Below, in pieces: positions 1-7,071 of a stretch of 13,460 bases of DNA. Source of the stretch: Candidatus Uhrbacteria bacterium (GTDB taxonomy: Bacteria; Patescibacteriota; Patescibacteriia; JACQRZ01); contig JACQRZ010000060.1 of NCBI GenBank assembly GCA_016206235.1, forward strand, positions 1 to 13,460, given 5' to 3'. Position 1 is the stretch's first letter. Each line of letters opens with the position of its first letter. Position numbers and translations under genes: made by a program. Under the pieces are notes generated by a model. It was not told where the DNA came from. It did no database searches and saw only the letters and a program-made list of their open reading frames with translations.

Positions 1-22
1 AACCTAGAACCTAGAACCTTCT
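1..22. repeat. Heptad tandem repeat, unit AACCTAG
   Basis: Three consecutive 7-nt units (AACCTAG, AACCTAG, AACCTTC) run to within 1-2 nt of the first start codon at 24. The array probably continues to the left of the window. It leaves no SD for the first gene. It belongs to the set of junction-specific 7-nt arrays found throughout this window. Confidence 0.75.
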
Positions 23-23
23 A

Positions 24-1745
24 ATGTCCTATTTGAATAAAAAATTATTTCAAGCAGTTGGAATTTTATTGATCGGGATTATTTTTTTTCTCGTCTACAG
101 TTTTCTTTCCTTTTCATCGTGGTCAGGCAGTACGATCAAGTTTAACTCGCCGGATGAAACCGCGAACTACTACTTTGCCCGTCAAATTGCTCTCACGGGA
201 AATCCATGGTATGAAGAACCGCTTCTTGATGCAAGTAAAGGATTAGTGCATCCGCGGAGCATGACCGTAGCTGGATCAAACGTGGTGCCGGTGAGTTTTT
301 TAGGAATGGTCTATATTTATGGTGGATTGGCCAATTTTTTTGGTGTTGGCATATTGCCGTATCTTACGCCTTTTTTCGCTGTGGTTGGCGTTGGATTTTT
401 CGCGCTTTTCTTAGCGCAATTCTTTTCTCGGCGCATCGCACTTCTTTCATCTCTGCTGCTCTTCATTCATCCAGCGTATTGGTATAACGCGAGCAGGGCA
501 ATGCTCCCCAACGTGCTCTTTATTGACATACTCATTATTGGGTGCGCTCTTACAGCCGTTGCTTTGAAAAAAATCTACCAAGCAAAGGACACATCGGTAA
601 AACCGGTATGGTGGTATCTGTGTCTCATTCTCGGAGGATTGGGTATTGGCACAGCGCTCAGTATTCGGTTATCGGAAAGCCTGTGGGTAATGGGTGTCTT
701 TATACTCGTCATGGCCTACGGTACGTTGAGGCGATATATCTCAATTCGAAGTGGTATTGGTGTGAGTATCGGTATTGCAGTACCTTTGCTTCTTCTTCTC
801 GCGACCAATAACCATGTGTATGGTAATCCAATGATTTTTGGGTATCAGACGATTGATTTTCAGCCCAGTGCTGTTGCATTTGAAAAAACGGTTGCAGCTG
901 GGCAAACACGCGACATAGGAAGTTTTTTCCACTGGCTTTCATCAACCCTCACACCCTTTATTCAGTACATCTTGCCCTTTGGATTTGCTCCTCGTACGTT
1001 TCTCGGACAATTTCAGGATTACTTCGCACAGATGTTTTGGTGGACAGTACCGTTTCTTCTGCTTGGCGTTGGTTCCTTTGCAGCACAATTCGTACGCGCT
1101 CGCTCAAAAGGATTTGGTGTACAAACGTTCTATGGTATATGTGTACTTGCAGTGAGTGCGTGGTTGATCATATTTTATGGGAGCTGGACAGTGCATGACA
1201 ACGTCGCAAAGGAAGTTACAATTGGTAATTCATACGTGCGTTATTGGTTGCCAATGTTTGTTTTTTCATTGCCCTTTGTAGCATATGGTTTTTTCTTTCT
1301 GGCGAGTCGCGCGTCACGCGGATTTGTACGTTCAAGTGTGCTTACCCTCTGCATTGCTACATACTGTTTTTTTTCATTTCAATTAGTCCTATGGCAGGCG
1401 CCTGAGGGCCTCTTTCATACTGTTCGGTACCTGCGTGAAAATTTTTCAAAACTCGATAGTGTTTCCAAGAGCGTGCCAGCGTCTGCGATTATTATTTCAC
1501 AACGCTCCGACAAGATTTTTTTTCCCGAATTCAAGGTAGCATCATCTTTTGAAACATTCTCTGAAGCAGCCTTATTGCCCGCCATCTTGCAAGAAGCGAC
1601 GCTCTATTATTACGGTTTTTGGAAACCAACGGACGCGGCATTTGTTTCAGAAAAATATTTTAAAAAATTTGGTCTTGATTTGGAATATGTGGCGCAAATA
1701 GATGAGAAAGAATATTTATACAAAGTGGTAAAAAGTAAAGAGTAA
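24..1745 (+). CDS. Polytopic membrane glycosyltransferase-like protein (GT-C fold, PMT/ArnT-like)
   Basis: 573 residues with about ten or more hydrophobic segments, the first at residues 10-30. The first extracytoplasmic loop holds NSPDETANYYFARQ (41-54), with acidic residues D44 and E45 placed like the catalytic Asp of GT-C enzymes of the PMT/ArnT type. A hydrophilic region of about 125 residues after the last membrane span (from about 450) would lie outside the membrane. Enzymes of this type take a sugar from a polyprenyl-phosphate donor and transfer it to a protein or glycan on the outer face of the cytoplasmic membrane. Donor and acceptor cannot be read from the sequence. Followed by two unknown membrane-linked proteins and rfbB, which fits surface glycosylation. 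The start at ATG 24 follows a heptad repeat and has no SD. The last codons (VVKSKE) and the stop lie inside the next heptad array. An unrelated polytopic membrane protein is possible but less likely. Confidence 0.65.
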   Translation: MSYLNKKLFQAVGILLIGIIFFLVYSFLSFSSWSGSTIKFNSPDETANYYFARQIALTGNPWYEEPLLDASKGLVHPRSMTVAGSNVVPVSFLGMVYIYGGLANFFGVGILPYLTPFFAVVGVGFFALFLAQFFSRRIALLSSLLLFIHPAYWYNASRAMLPNVLFIDILIIGCALTAVALKKIYQAKDTSVKPVWWYLCLILGGLGIGTALSIRLSESLWVMGVFILVMAYGTLRRYISIRSGIGVSIGIAVPLLLLLATNNHVYGNPMIFGYQTIDFQPSAVAFEKTVAAGQTRDIGSFFHWLSSTLTPFIQYILPFGFAPRTFLGQFQDYFAQMFWWTVPFLLLGVGSFAAQFVRARSKGFGVQTFYGICVLAVSAWLIIFYGSWTVHDNVAKEVTIGNSYVRYWLPMFVFSLPFVAYGFFFLASRASRGFVRSSVLTLCIATYCFFSFQLVLWQAPEGLFHTVRYLRENFSKLDSVSKSVPASAIIISQRSDKIFFPEFKVASSFETFSEAALLPAILQEATLYYYGFWKPTDAAFVSEKYFKKFGLDLEYVAQIDEKEYLYKVVKSKE

Positions 1746-1762
1746 TTGGTAAAAAGTAATGC
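1728..1762. repeat. Heptad tandem repeat, unit GTAANNN
   Basis: Five consecutive units: GTAAAAA, GTAAAGA, GTAATTG, GTAAAAA, GTAATGC. The array covers the last codons of the glycosyltransferase gene, its stop codon (TAA at 1743-1745, in the third unit) and the start codon of the next gene (ATG 1759, in the fifth unit). A 13-nt segment, TGGTAAAAAGTAA, occurs exactly twice (1726-1738 and 1747-1759). Confidence 0.8.
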
Positions 1763-2379
1763 GTACATCTGTATCTTTTTTCTTATTCAAATTCCTCTGG
1801 CGTTGCGCTCTTGCGGTCTTTTGCATTACAGGAGTGCTATGGATCATTGATCAAAATATTCCATTTGCAGGCGCGAAAAGAATCGCGTATACTTTCGGTA
1901 GTTTACACGGGCAGGTAAGCCAGCTGCGGCCTCTTTCGAGAGCAACCTCGCTTGACCTTTCTAAAAATCCTCAGACCCAAACTGTTTTTGAAGATCCCGT
2001 ATATTTCGATATAAAGACGCTTGTTCCATACCAGAGAATCATATTTACCGTTTTGTATCAAAACCATTCAGGCCGCCAGATTGGCATGGGAGTAAAGGAT
2101 GGAGAAGGATGGAAATTCGCCCTAAAACCATTCAAGGAAGGAATCCAATCCGTCTCCGCTAAAGCCACGGCGGACAAGGGTGAATGGACGGTAGGCGAAG
2201 TCGAGTTTGATCTCACCAAAAGTTCCTATGCCAATGGACGGTATACCTTTCTCTTTTCCATTCCAGGACTTACGATTGATAAGCGCGCATACGAGTACAT
2301 CATCTTTTCGCAAATGAATATAACGCTCACTCGCGACGATATCATTACATCAGTTAAAAATTTTTTTAAAAAAAGCTAG
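1759..2379 (+). CDS. Unknown protein with one N-terminal membrane anchor and an extracytoplasmic beta-rich domain
   Basis: 206 residues. Residues about 12-30 form one hydrophobic segment preceded by basic residues, so the rest (about 40-206) is probably outside the cytoplasm. That part has alternating hydrophobic/polar strands and aromatic residues (for example PVYFDIKTLVPYQRIIFTVLY, in two parts around 80-100, and RYTFLFSIPG at 161-170), suggestive of a beta-sandwich. No family is recognised and no catalytic motif is seen. Residues 131-140 (SVSAKATADK) look like a small inserted repeat, described separately. The start overlaps the heptad array, 13 nt after the preceding stop, so it is probably co-transcribed with the glycosyltransferase. 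A role as accessory or substrate protein for that enzyme is a guess from position only. Confidence 0.7.
   Translation: MRTSVSFFLFKFLWRCALAVFCITGVLWIIDQNIPFAGAKRIAYTFGSLHGQVSQLRPLSRATSLDLSKNPQTQTVFEDPVYFDIKTLVPYQRIIFTVLYQNHSGRQIGMGVKDGEGWKFALKPFKEGIQSVSAKATADKGEWTVGEVEFDLTKSSYANGRYTFLFSIPGLTIDKRAYEYIIFSQMNITLTRDDIITSVKNFFKKS
2152..2178. repeat. Candidate palindromic element inside a coding sequence
   Basis: Imperfect palindrome with arms TCCGC (2155-2159) and GCGGA (2170-2174), in frame inside the unknown anchored protein, where it encodes VSAKATADK. It is more GC-rich than the surrounding gene. From memory, near-identical peptides turn up in unrelated predicted Parcubacteria proteins, as expected of a dispersed palindrome similar to Rickettsia palindromic elements. 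That recollection could not be checked here. Confidence 0.4.
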
Positions 2380-2410
2380 AACCTAGCAGTTAGAAGCTAA
2401 AACCTTTTCA
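2376..2410. repeat. Heptad tandem repeat, unit CTAGAAC
   Basis: Five units in register: CTAGAAC, CTAGCAG, TTAGAAG, CTAAAAC, CTTTTCA. The first unit contains the stop codon (TAG 2377-2379) of the preceding gene, and the array ends 3 nt before the start of the next one (ATG 2414). Confidence 0.75.
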
Positions 2411-2413
2411 TGC

Positions 2414-2800
2414 ATGAAAAATCTTTTTAACAACAATTTCATAGGGCACATCATCTACGATATATTTTTACTCTCTTTTTTTGGTTATCTTGGTATTTTT
2501 TTTGTCGAAGGCATTCGGCGCGGGATTGTTGTTCAATTTGTAAATGTTGATTATCTTCTTATGGTGTGCGGGCTTACTGGTTTGACATCGCTCTTTTTTG
2601 AGACGCCAAAAGCACATACGAATTCACGATTGCGACTCGCCATACTTTGTCTTTTTATTGCAGCTCTAGTATCCTTTGGGATATATGGTCATGTTGGACA
2701 GAAAAGTCTTTTTGCGATACTCTTTGCTTTTGCCTGCGGCCTCATTATTTTTCTCGCCTCATATCTTGTATTAATTGATATCAAAGACGCAAATCGCTAA
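2414..2800 (+). CDS. Small unknown membrane protein, about four transmembrane helices
   Basis: 128 residues, strongly hydrophobic, with predicted membrane segments near 12-30, 42-60, 72-92 and 96-122 and a short charged C-terminus (IDIKDANR). No family or catalytic motif is recognised. The ATG at 2410 is out of frame, so the start is ATG 2414, without an SD. It sits between heptad arrays and upstream of rfbB in what reads as one rightward transcription unit with the glycosyltransferase. A role in envelope sugar transport or assembly is only suggested by position. Confidence 0.7.
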   Translation: MKNLFNNNFIGHIIYDIFLLSFFGYLGIFFVEGIRRGIVVQFVNVDYLLMVCGLTGLTSLFFETPKAHTNSRLRLAILCLFIAALVSFGIYGHVGQKSLFAILFAFACGLIIFLASYLVLIDIKDANR

Positions 2801-2828
2801 ACCCTATACCCTGAACCCTATACCCTTA
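2801..2828. repeat. Heptad tandem repeat, unit ACCCTAT
   Basis: Four units in register: ACCCTAT, ACCCTGA, ACCCTAT, ACCCTTA. The array begins immediately after the stop codon of the small membrane protein and ends 5 nt before the rfbB start. Confidence 0.8.
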
Positions 2829-2833
2829 AACAC

Positions 2834-3853
2834 ATGAACTATCTCATTACTGGCGGATGCGGATTTATTGGGTCAAATATGATCCATTTTTTACTGAAAA
2901 ACTATACCGATTTGAGTATTTGCAATATAGACAAATTAACCTATGCCGGCAACCCTGCAAATGTAGCGGACGTTGCAAATGATCCGCGGTATTCTTTTGT
3001 CAAAGGCGACATTGCAGACCCTGTACTCGTCGACAAGGTGTTTGTAGAATTCAAGCCGGACGTCGTGATTCATTTTGCCGCAGAGACCCACGTGGACCGC
3101 TCAATTACTGATCCGGATATATTTATTCGAACAAATACTATCGGCACTCATGAACTCTTGAAGGCCTCGCGTGCTTATAATGTAAAAAGATTCCATCATG
3201 TTTCAACGGACGAGGTATACGGTCATATCGCCCTTGACTCCGATGAATTGTGGACTGAAGAGAGTCCATATCTCCCGCGCAGCCCATATTCTGCAAGTAA
3301 AGCTGCATCCGACCATTTTGTTCGCGCCTATTACCACACCTACCACCTTCCAGTCACCATCAGCAATTGCGCCAACAATATCGGGCCCTACATGTATCCT
3401 GAAAAACTTCTACCATTGGCAATCACAAATATTCTGGAGGGTAAAAAAGTGCCCGTATACACTCCCGGTAATCAAGTACGCGAATGGCTGTATGTTGAAG
3501 ATCACTGTAGCGCCATTGATGCAATTGTTTCAAAAGGAATCCCCGGAGAAACATATTTTGTCGGGCCGGACAATCCACCATTTACAAATCTTGAGGTTAT
3601 AAAGAAACTTTTAGCGATCATGGGAAAGGGCGATGAGATAATTGAGTTTGTAAAGGATCGTCCGGGACATGACCTGAAATACGCTGTTGACCATTCTAAA
3701 ATCACTGCTCAACTAGACTGGCAGCCCAGGTATCAATTGGATGATGCATTGGAAAAGATGGTCGCATGGTATACGGAAAACGAGGTGTGGTGGAAGCCAA
3801 TCAAGTCGGGGGAGTTTGCAGAGTATTATAAGAAACAATATCTATCGCAATGA
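2834..3853 (+). CDS. rfbB: dTDP-glucose 4,6-dehydratase
   Basis: 339 residues, usual length for RfbB/RmlB. It converts dTDP-glucose to dTDP-4-keto-6-deoxyglucose with bound NAD+, the second step toward dTDP-rhamnose and other deoxysugars, in the cytoplasm. The NAD-binding glycine motif GGCGFIG is at 7-13. The catalytic T-D-E triad is in STDEVYG (T125, D126, E127). The SDR YxxxK motif is YSASK (Y152, K156). The substrate-binding stretch NNIGPYMYPEKLLP is at 181-194, close to the usual NNYGPYQFPEKLIP. The other dTDP-rhamnose genes (rfbA, rfbC, rfbD) are not in the window. Together with the upstream GT-C-like protein this suggests synthesis of surface deoxysugars. The stop overlaps the der start by 4 nt (ATGA). 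A related extended SDR is possible, but the TDE triad argues for dehydratase. Confidence 0.93.
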   Translation: MNYLITGGCGFIGSNMIHFLLKNYTDLSICNIDKLTYAGNPANVADVANDPRYSFVKGDIADPVLVDKVFVEFKPDVVIHFAAETHVDRSITDPDIFIRTNTIGTHELLKASRAYNVKRFHHVSTDEVYGHIALDSDELWTEESPYLPRSPYSASKAASDHFVRAYYHTYHLPVTISNCANNIGPYMYPEKLLPLAITNILEGKKVPVYTPGNQVREWLYVEDHCSAIDAIVSKGIPGETYFVGPDNPPFTNLEVIKKLLAIMGKGDEIIEFVKDRPGHDLKYAVDHSKITAQLDWQPRYQLDDALEKMVAWYTENEVWWKPIKSGEFAEYYKKQYLSQ

Positions 3854-5241
3854 ATCTGAAAAGTATTAACGGGGTGAAAAAAAATAGTGCAAAAGACCTG
3901 CCACTTATCGCATTGGCAGGCAGAGTGAACGTTGGCAAATCGACACTTTTTAATCGTTGTGTTGGAAAAAAAAAGGCAGTTACGGCCCCTGTCGCAGGTA
4001 CGACCCGTGATGTAAATCAAGGCGTCTGCACATGGCGTGATCAAGCATTGATGCTTGCCGACACAGGCGGTTTTATTGAAAAGGCAGAGACAGAGATTGA
4101 AAAAAAGGTATACGCACAGCTCAAAAAAACTTTGAAAAAAGCGGATGTTATTTTGTTTATGGTCGATGTAAAGGATGGGCTCGTACCAGATGACCTCTTG
4201 TTTCTCAAAAATCTTCGCGCGCTCACAAAGGCACCTACCATCTTTGTTGCCAATAAAGCAGATAAGTTTTCGCACATTCAAGGCACATTCGACAAAGAGT
4301 GGCTCAAAACAGGTTTAGGCAAACCCTTTGCAATTTCCGCAGCAACAGGAGTTGGCGTCGGTGATTTGCTAGATCATGTCTTGGCAGTACTCAAAAAGGG
4401 TGGGCATGGCATTGCCAAGGAACGAGAAGACAAACCTATTCAAGTATCAATTATTGGACGGACGAATGTGGGCAAGTCATCACTTCTCAACGCCATACTT
4501 GGTGAGGAGCGCGTTATTGTGAGCGCGCAGGCGCACACCACACGAGAGCCGCAAGATACATTTCTTGAATATGAGGGCACGCCACTAACACTGATCGATA
4601 CTGTCGGTATTCGAAAAAAAAGTAAGGTTGCTTCCAGTTTAGAGCGAGAAGGCGTGGTGCGCAGTATCGCAAATATCAAAAAATCAGACGTTGTGCTCTT
4701 AGTTTTTGATGGATCAGTAACGCCTGCAAAGCAGGAAAGTCGTCTTGCGCAAATTGCCGTTGAGTCAGGCGCAGGGATCTTGCTCGTCATGAATAAATGG
4801 GATCTTGTTGCAGAGAAAGATGCAAAAAGCAGCGCGGCATATGAAAGTTATTTTAAGCAATACTTCTCCTTTATTTCGTGGGCGCCTATGCTGTTTGTGT
4901 CTGCACTCACGGGGCAACGCACTCATAAGATTTTAGATGCAGTGCGTGCCATTGAAAAAGCGCGTGAGCGCCGTATCAGACAAGAGGAGCTCGATATTTT
5001 TATCAAAAAAGCGATCGCAAAATTGCCTCCCCAGTGGATACGAGGAAAGAAAAAACCCGTTATCTATGGCATATCACAGCTCGATGCCATACCCCCAACA
5101 TTTGAATTGTTGGTTGGAGAGCGTATGAGTGTGAGCTTTGCGTATTTGCGATATTTGGAAAATCGTCTTCGTGAGCACTATGATTTTGGTGGAACACCTA
5201 TCCGCATTCATACAGAAAAGCGAGTAACCCGTAAAGCATAA
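3850..5241 (+). CDS. der: Ribosome biogenesis GTPase Der (EngA)
   Basis: 463 residues with the tandem GTPase plus C-terminal KH-like layout unique to Der, which helps assemble the 50S subunit. GTPase domain 1: P-loop GRVNVGKS (24-31), T51/T52, DTGG (71-74), NKAD (135-138), SAA (163-165). GTPase domain 2: GRTNVGKS (203-210), DTVG (250-253), NKWD (315-318), SAL (351-353). KH-like domain about 375-455, ending GGTPIRI. The fourth P-loop residue is Val or Thr where Der usually has Pro (GRPNVGKS). The ATG overlaps the rfbB stop as ATGA, so translation is probably coupled. An N-terminal extension of about 18 residues precedes domain 1; a later start is possible. The last codons (VTRKA) lie in a heptad repeat. 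Confidence 0.96.
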   Translation: MNLKSINGVKKNSAKDLPLIALAGRVNVGKSTLFNRCVGKKKAVTAPVAGTTRDVNQGVCTWRDQALMLADTGGFIEKAETEIEKKVYAQLKKTLKKADVILFMVDVKDGLVPDDLLFLKNLRALTKAPTIFVANKADKFSHIQGTFDKEWLKTGLGKPFAISAATGVGVGDLLDHVLAVLKKGGHGIAKEREDKPIQVSIIGRTNVGKSSLLNAILGEERVIVSAQAHTTREPQDTFLEYEGTPLTLIDTVGIRKKSKVASSLEREGVVRSIANIKKSDVVLLVFDGSVTPAKQESRLAQIAVESGAGILLVMNKWDLVAEKDAKSSAAYESYFKQYFSFISWAPMLFVSALTGQRTHKILDAVRAIEKARERRIRQEELDIFIKKAIAKLPPQWIRGKKKPVIYGISQLDAIPPTFELLVGERMSVSFAYLRYLENRLREHYDFGGTPIRIHTEKRVTRKA

Positions 5242-5288
5242 TCCGTAACCCGTACTTGAAACTAATCACAAACCACTAAACACTGATG
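5224..5288. repeat. Compound heptad array, units GTAACCC then ACTAAAC
   Basis: About nine units in register: GTAACCC, GTAAAGC, ATAATCC, GTAACCC, GTACTTG, then a second phase ACTAATC, ACAAACC, ACTAAAC, ACTGATG. It starts inside the last codons of der, contains the der stop (5239-5241) and ends 1 nt before the pth start. Two distinct unit families are joined here. Confidence 0.75.
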
Positions 5289-5289
5289 T

Positions 5290-5910
5290 ATGAAAATAAT
5301 CGTCGGACTTGGAAATCCAGGAAAGGAGTACGAACTCACGCGTCATAACGTGGGTTTTATGGCGCTTGATTTTCTCATGAAGGAGTGGAGATCCAATCAG
5401 TCGTTTTATGAGGTAGGTCGTGAAAAAAATAAGCTGTACGAATCAGTTGAGTTTGACTGGTATCGCGATGAAGGCCGTAAAGCTGAACGAATGATTTTGC
5501 TCACACCCCAGACCTTTATGAATGAGTCAGGAAAAGCAGTAAAGAAATGCACACAGTATTCAGGAAATGCATTTGACCTTTCGAGCGACTTGATAGTTAT
5601 TCATGACGAACTTGATCTGCATTTGGGGAAGATGAAAATAGAAACGAATGCGTCTTCTGCCGGTCACCACGGTGTTCAGAATATTATCGACCTCCTTGGT
5701 ACGCAGGAGTTTATTCGCTTTCGTATTGGTATAACACCTGAGGTTGGTATTGGTGAAAAGGCAGAGGATTTTGTTTTGAAGCGATTCAACCAACAAGAAC
5801 AGACTGATCTAGAAAACGTTTTTGGTAGTATTGTCGATACATTACAGGAACTCCTTAGGAATGATATCGAGACAGCACGAAATAGGTACTACAATTCAGT
5901 TAATGGATAA
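5290..5910 (+). CDS. pth: Peptidyl-tRNA hydrolase
   Basis: 206 residues. It cleaves peptidyl-tRNA released from stalled ribosomes, so that tRNA is recycled. Family signatures: VGLGNPGKEYELTRHNVGF (5-23) with N9 and catalytic H19; TFMNESG (75-81) with N78; HDELDL (105-110) with D106, the partner of the catalytic His. The conserved GHNG of the family reads GHHG here (125-128), so the usual tRNA-contacting Asn (N114 in E. coli) is His127. An insertion near 40-65 makes the region before TFMN longer than in E. coli. No SD; a heptad array runs up to the start. Probably the last gene of the rightward unit starting at 24, since a terminator-like hairpin follows. Confidence 0.95.
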   Translation: MKIIVGLGNPGKEYELTRHNVGFMALDFLMKEWRSNQSFYEVGREKNKLYESVEFDWYRDEGRKAERMILLTPQTFMNESGKAVKKCTQYSGNAFDLSSDLIVIHDELDLHLGKMKIETNASSAGHHGVQNIIDLLGTQEFIRFRIGITPEVGIGEKAEDFVLKRFNQQEQTDLENVFGSIVDTLQELLRNDIETARNRYYNSVNG

Positions 5911-5947
5911 ACCGCTTTCGTTTCGCCTTCATCAAAGACCTTGGCGG

Positions 5948-5983
5948 AACAAAGCAAGGCTTCGGCGCGTTTTGTTTGTTTTT
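5948..5983 (+). terminator. Probable intrinsic terminator after pth
   Basis: Stem AACAAAGC (5948-5955) with GTTTTGTT (5969-5976), 8 pairs including one G-U, an inner C-TTCG-G tetraloop possibility, followed by TGTTTTT. The tail resembles that of the other terminator candidates in this window (TTTGTTTTG). The stem is AT-rich, so strength is uncertain. Confidence 0.45.
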
Positions 5984-6011
5984 CATTAAAATAATGAAGC
6001 ACACAAAAAAA

Positions 6012-6096
6012 TCCTCCTTACACCGTTTGCCAGTGCAAGGCCCTCCGCGATAACGCAGTTTGGGCTTTGACTTTTGTTAATCAAAAACAAGGAGGA
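6012..6096 (+). promoter_or_regulatory. Possible SD-masking RNA structure between pth and dprA
   Basis: TCCTCCTT (6012-6019) is the exact complement of AAGGAGGA (6089-6096). Between them lies a stem-loop, CAAGGCCC (6036-6043) with GGGCTTTG (6062-6069), topped by GCG-ATAA-CGC (6047-6056). If transcribed rightward, the outer pairing would hide a consensus SD. That SD has good spacing to a TTG at 6102 opening a 44-codon frame that ends at 6236, inside dprA. None of the identified genes in this window has a comparable SD. No riboswitch class is recognised. The remainder of 5911-6204 holds only the terminator candidate and the dprA promoter. Confidence 0.35.
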
Positions 6097-6167
6097 ATGT
6101 TTTGAATAACGGTACTGACAAACAGAATAAGAAGGACGTATATGTGACTATACATATAGCACATTTT

Positions 6168-6196
6168 TTCACTTTTGTCAAGGAGTTTGGTAGACT
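6168..6196 (+). promoter_or_regulatory. Probable dprA promoter (extended -10)
   Basis: -35-like TTCACT (6168-6173), 17-nt spacer ending in TGG, then -10 TAGACT (6191-6196). The core TTTGGTAGACT matches the TGGTA core of the rel and rubredoxin promoters in this window. The expected transcription start, about 7 nt after the -10, falls at or next to ATG 6205, so the mRNA would be leaderless. Confidence 0.5.
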
Positions 6197-6204
6197 AATA
6201 TGGT

Positions 6205-7071
6205 ATGGAAGATATAAAAGTATGCAGGCCGCATGATCCAGATTACCCATCTCTTCTTAAGCAGATACACAAACATCCGGAAATACTCTATTACCGAGGT
6301 GAAGCGCCATCGTCCTTTTCCAATTGTATAAGTGTGGTAGGTACACGTACAGCAACGTCGTATGGTAGACTAGCAACAGAGCGTCTCAGTGGCGAGATAG
6401 CACGCGCCGGTTGCACGATTGTCAGTGGATTAGCCTATGGCGTTGATTCATGGGCACATGCGAGAGCTCTGGAAGTGCGCGGAAGGACCATTGCTGTGCT
6501 TGGCACCGGTATTGATGATGCGTCATTATACCCAGCAGAAAAGCGAGGTCTCGCTCGAAGCATTCTTGATCATGGGGGATGTATTCTTTCCGAGCACCCG
6601 CCTGGCACGAAAGGGTTGAAGTATCATTTTGTTCAGCGCAACCGCATTATTGCAGGTCTCTCGCATGCAACCGTTGTGGTAGAGGCACCAGCGAAATCAG
6701 GCGCTTTGATTACGGCACATTTCGCACTTCATGAAAATAGGGAAGTCTTTGCGGTGCCAGGGCCTATCACATCACTGGCATCTGAAGGCACAAACATGCT
6801 TCTTAAAAAAGGCGCTCATTGTCTGACTTCAGTGAAGGATATACAGGAGGTGCTTGAGTATCTTTGCCTCACTCTTGAGCAAAAAGAAGTACTGAACGAA
6901 GTTGGAACTGAGCAACATATCTTATGTATATTAGCTGAAAAACCTCTCCATATTGACGAGATTGCCCATGCCACTTCCCTTGACATACAGTCAACAGTCA
7001 GTACACTACTCATATTAGAAATGAAGGGTTTAGTGAAAAACATTGGTTCAATGCAGTACATTAAGCTCTAG
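6205..7071 (+). CDS. dprA: DNA-processing protein DprA (Smf)
   Basis: 288 residues. DprA binds incoming single-stranded DNA during natural transformation and loads RecA onto it, in the cytoplasm. The Rossmann-like core spans about 40-215: SVVGTRTATSYG (43-54), SGLAYGVDSWAH (74-85), RNRIIAGLS (145-153), SGALITA (165-171), VFAVPGP (181-187), EGTNMLL (194-200). A C-terminal winged-helix domain (about 225-288) follows. The N-terminal SAM domain found in many DprA proteins is absent; only about 40 residues precede the core. The start at ATG 6205 has no SD but lies where a leaderless start is expected from the promoter upstream. Its presence suggests DNA uptake, though no com genes are in the window. 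Confidence 0.95.
   Translation: MEDIKVCRPHDPDYPSLLKQIHKHPEILYYRGEAPSSFSNCISVVGTRTATSYGRLATERLSGEIARAGCTIVSGLAYGVDSWAHARALEVRGRTIAVLGTGIDDASLYPAEKRGLARSILDHGGCILSEHPPGTKGLKYHFVQRNRIIAGLSHATVVVEAPAKSGALITAHFALHENREVFAVPGPITSLASEGTNMLLKKGAHCLTSVKDIQEVLEYLCLTLEQKEVLNEVGTEQHILCILAEKPLHIDEIAHATSLDIQSTVSTLLILEMKGLVKNIGSMQYIKL

Noticed and set aside
3826..4281. A 151-residue minus-strand frame opposite the start of der.
   Set aside because: Der is certain on the plus strand here; the antisense frame has no recognisable domain.
5900..6004. A 34-codon minus-strand frame from GTG 6004 with a good SD.
   Set aside because: It overlaps the pth end and the likely pth terminator, and its SD is simply the complement of the plus-strand pairing element. 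Kept only as a remark in the finding on this gap.
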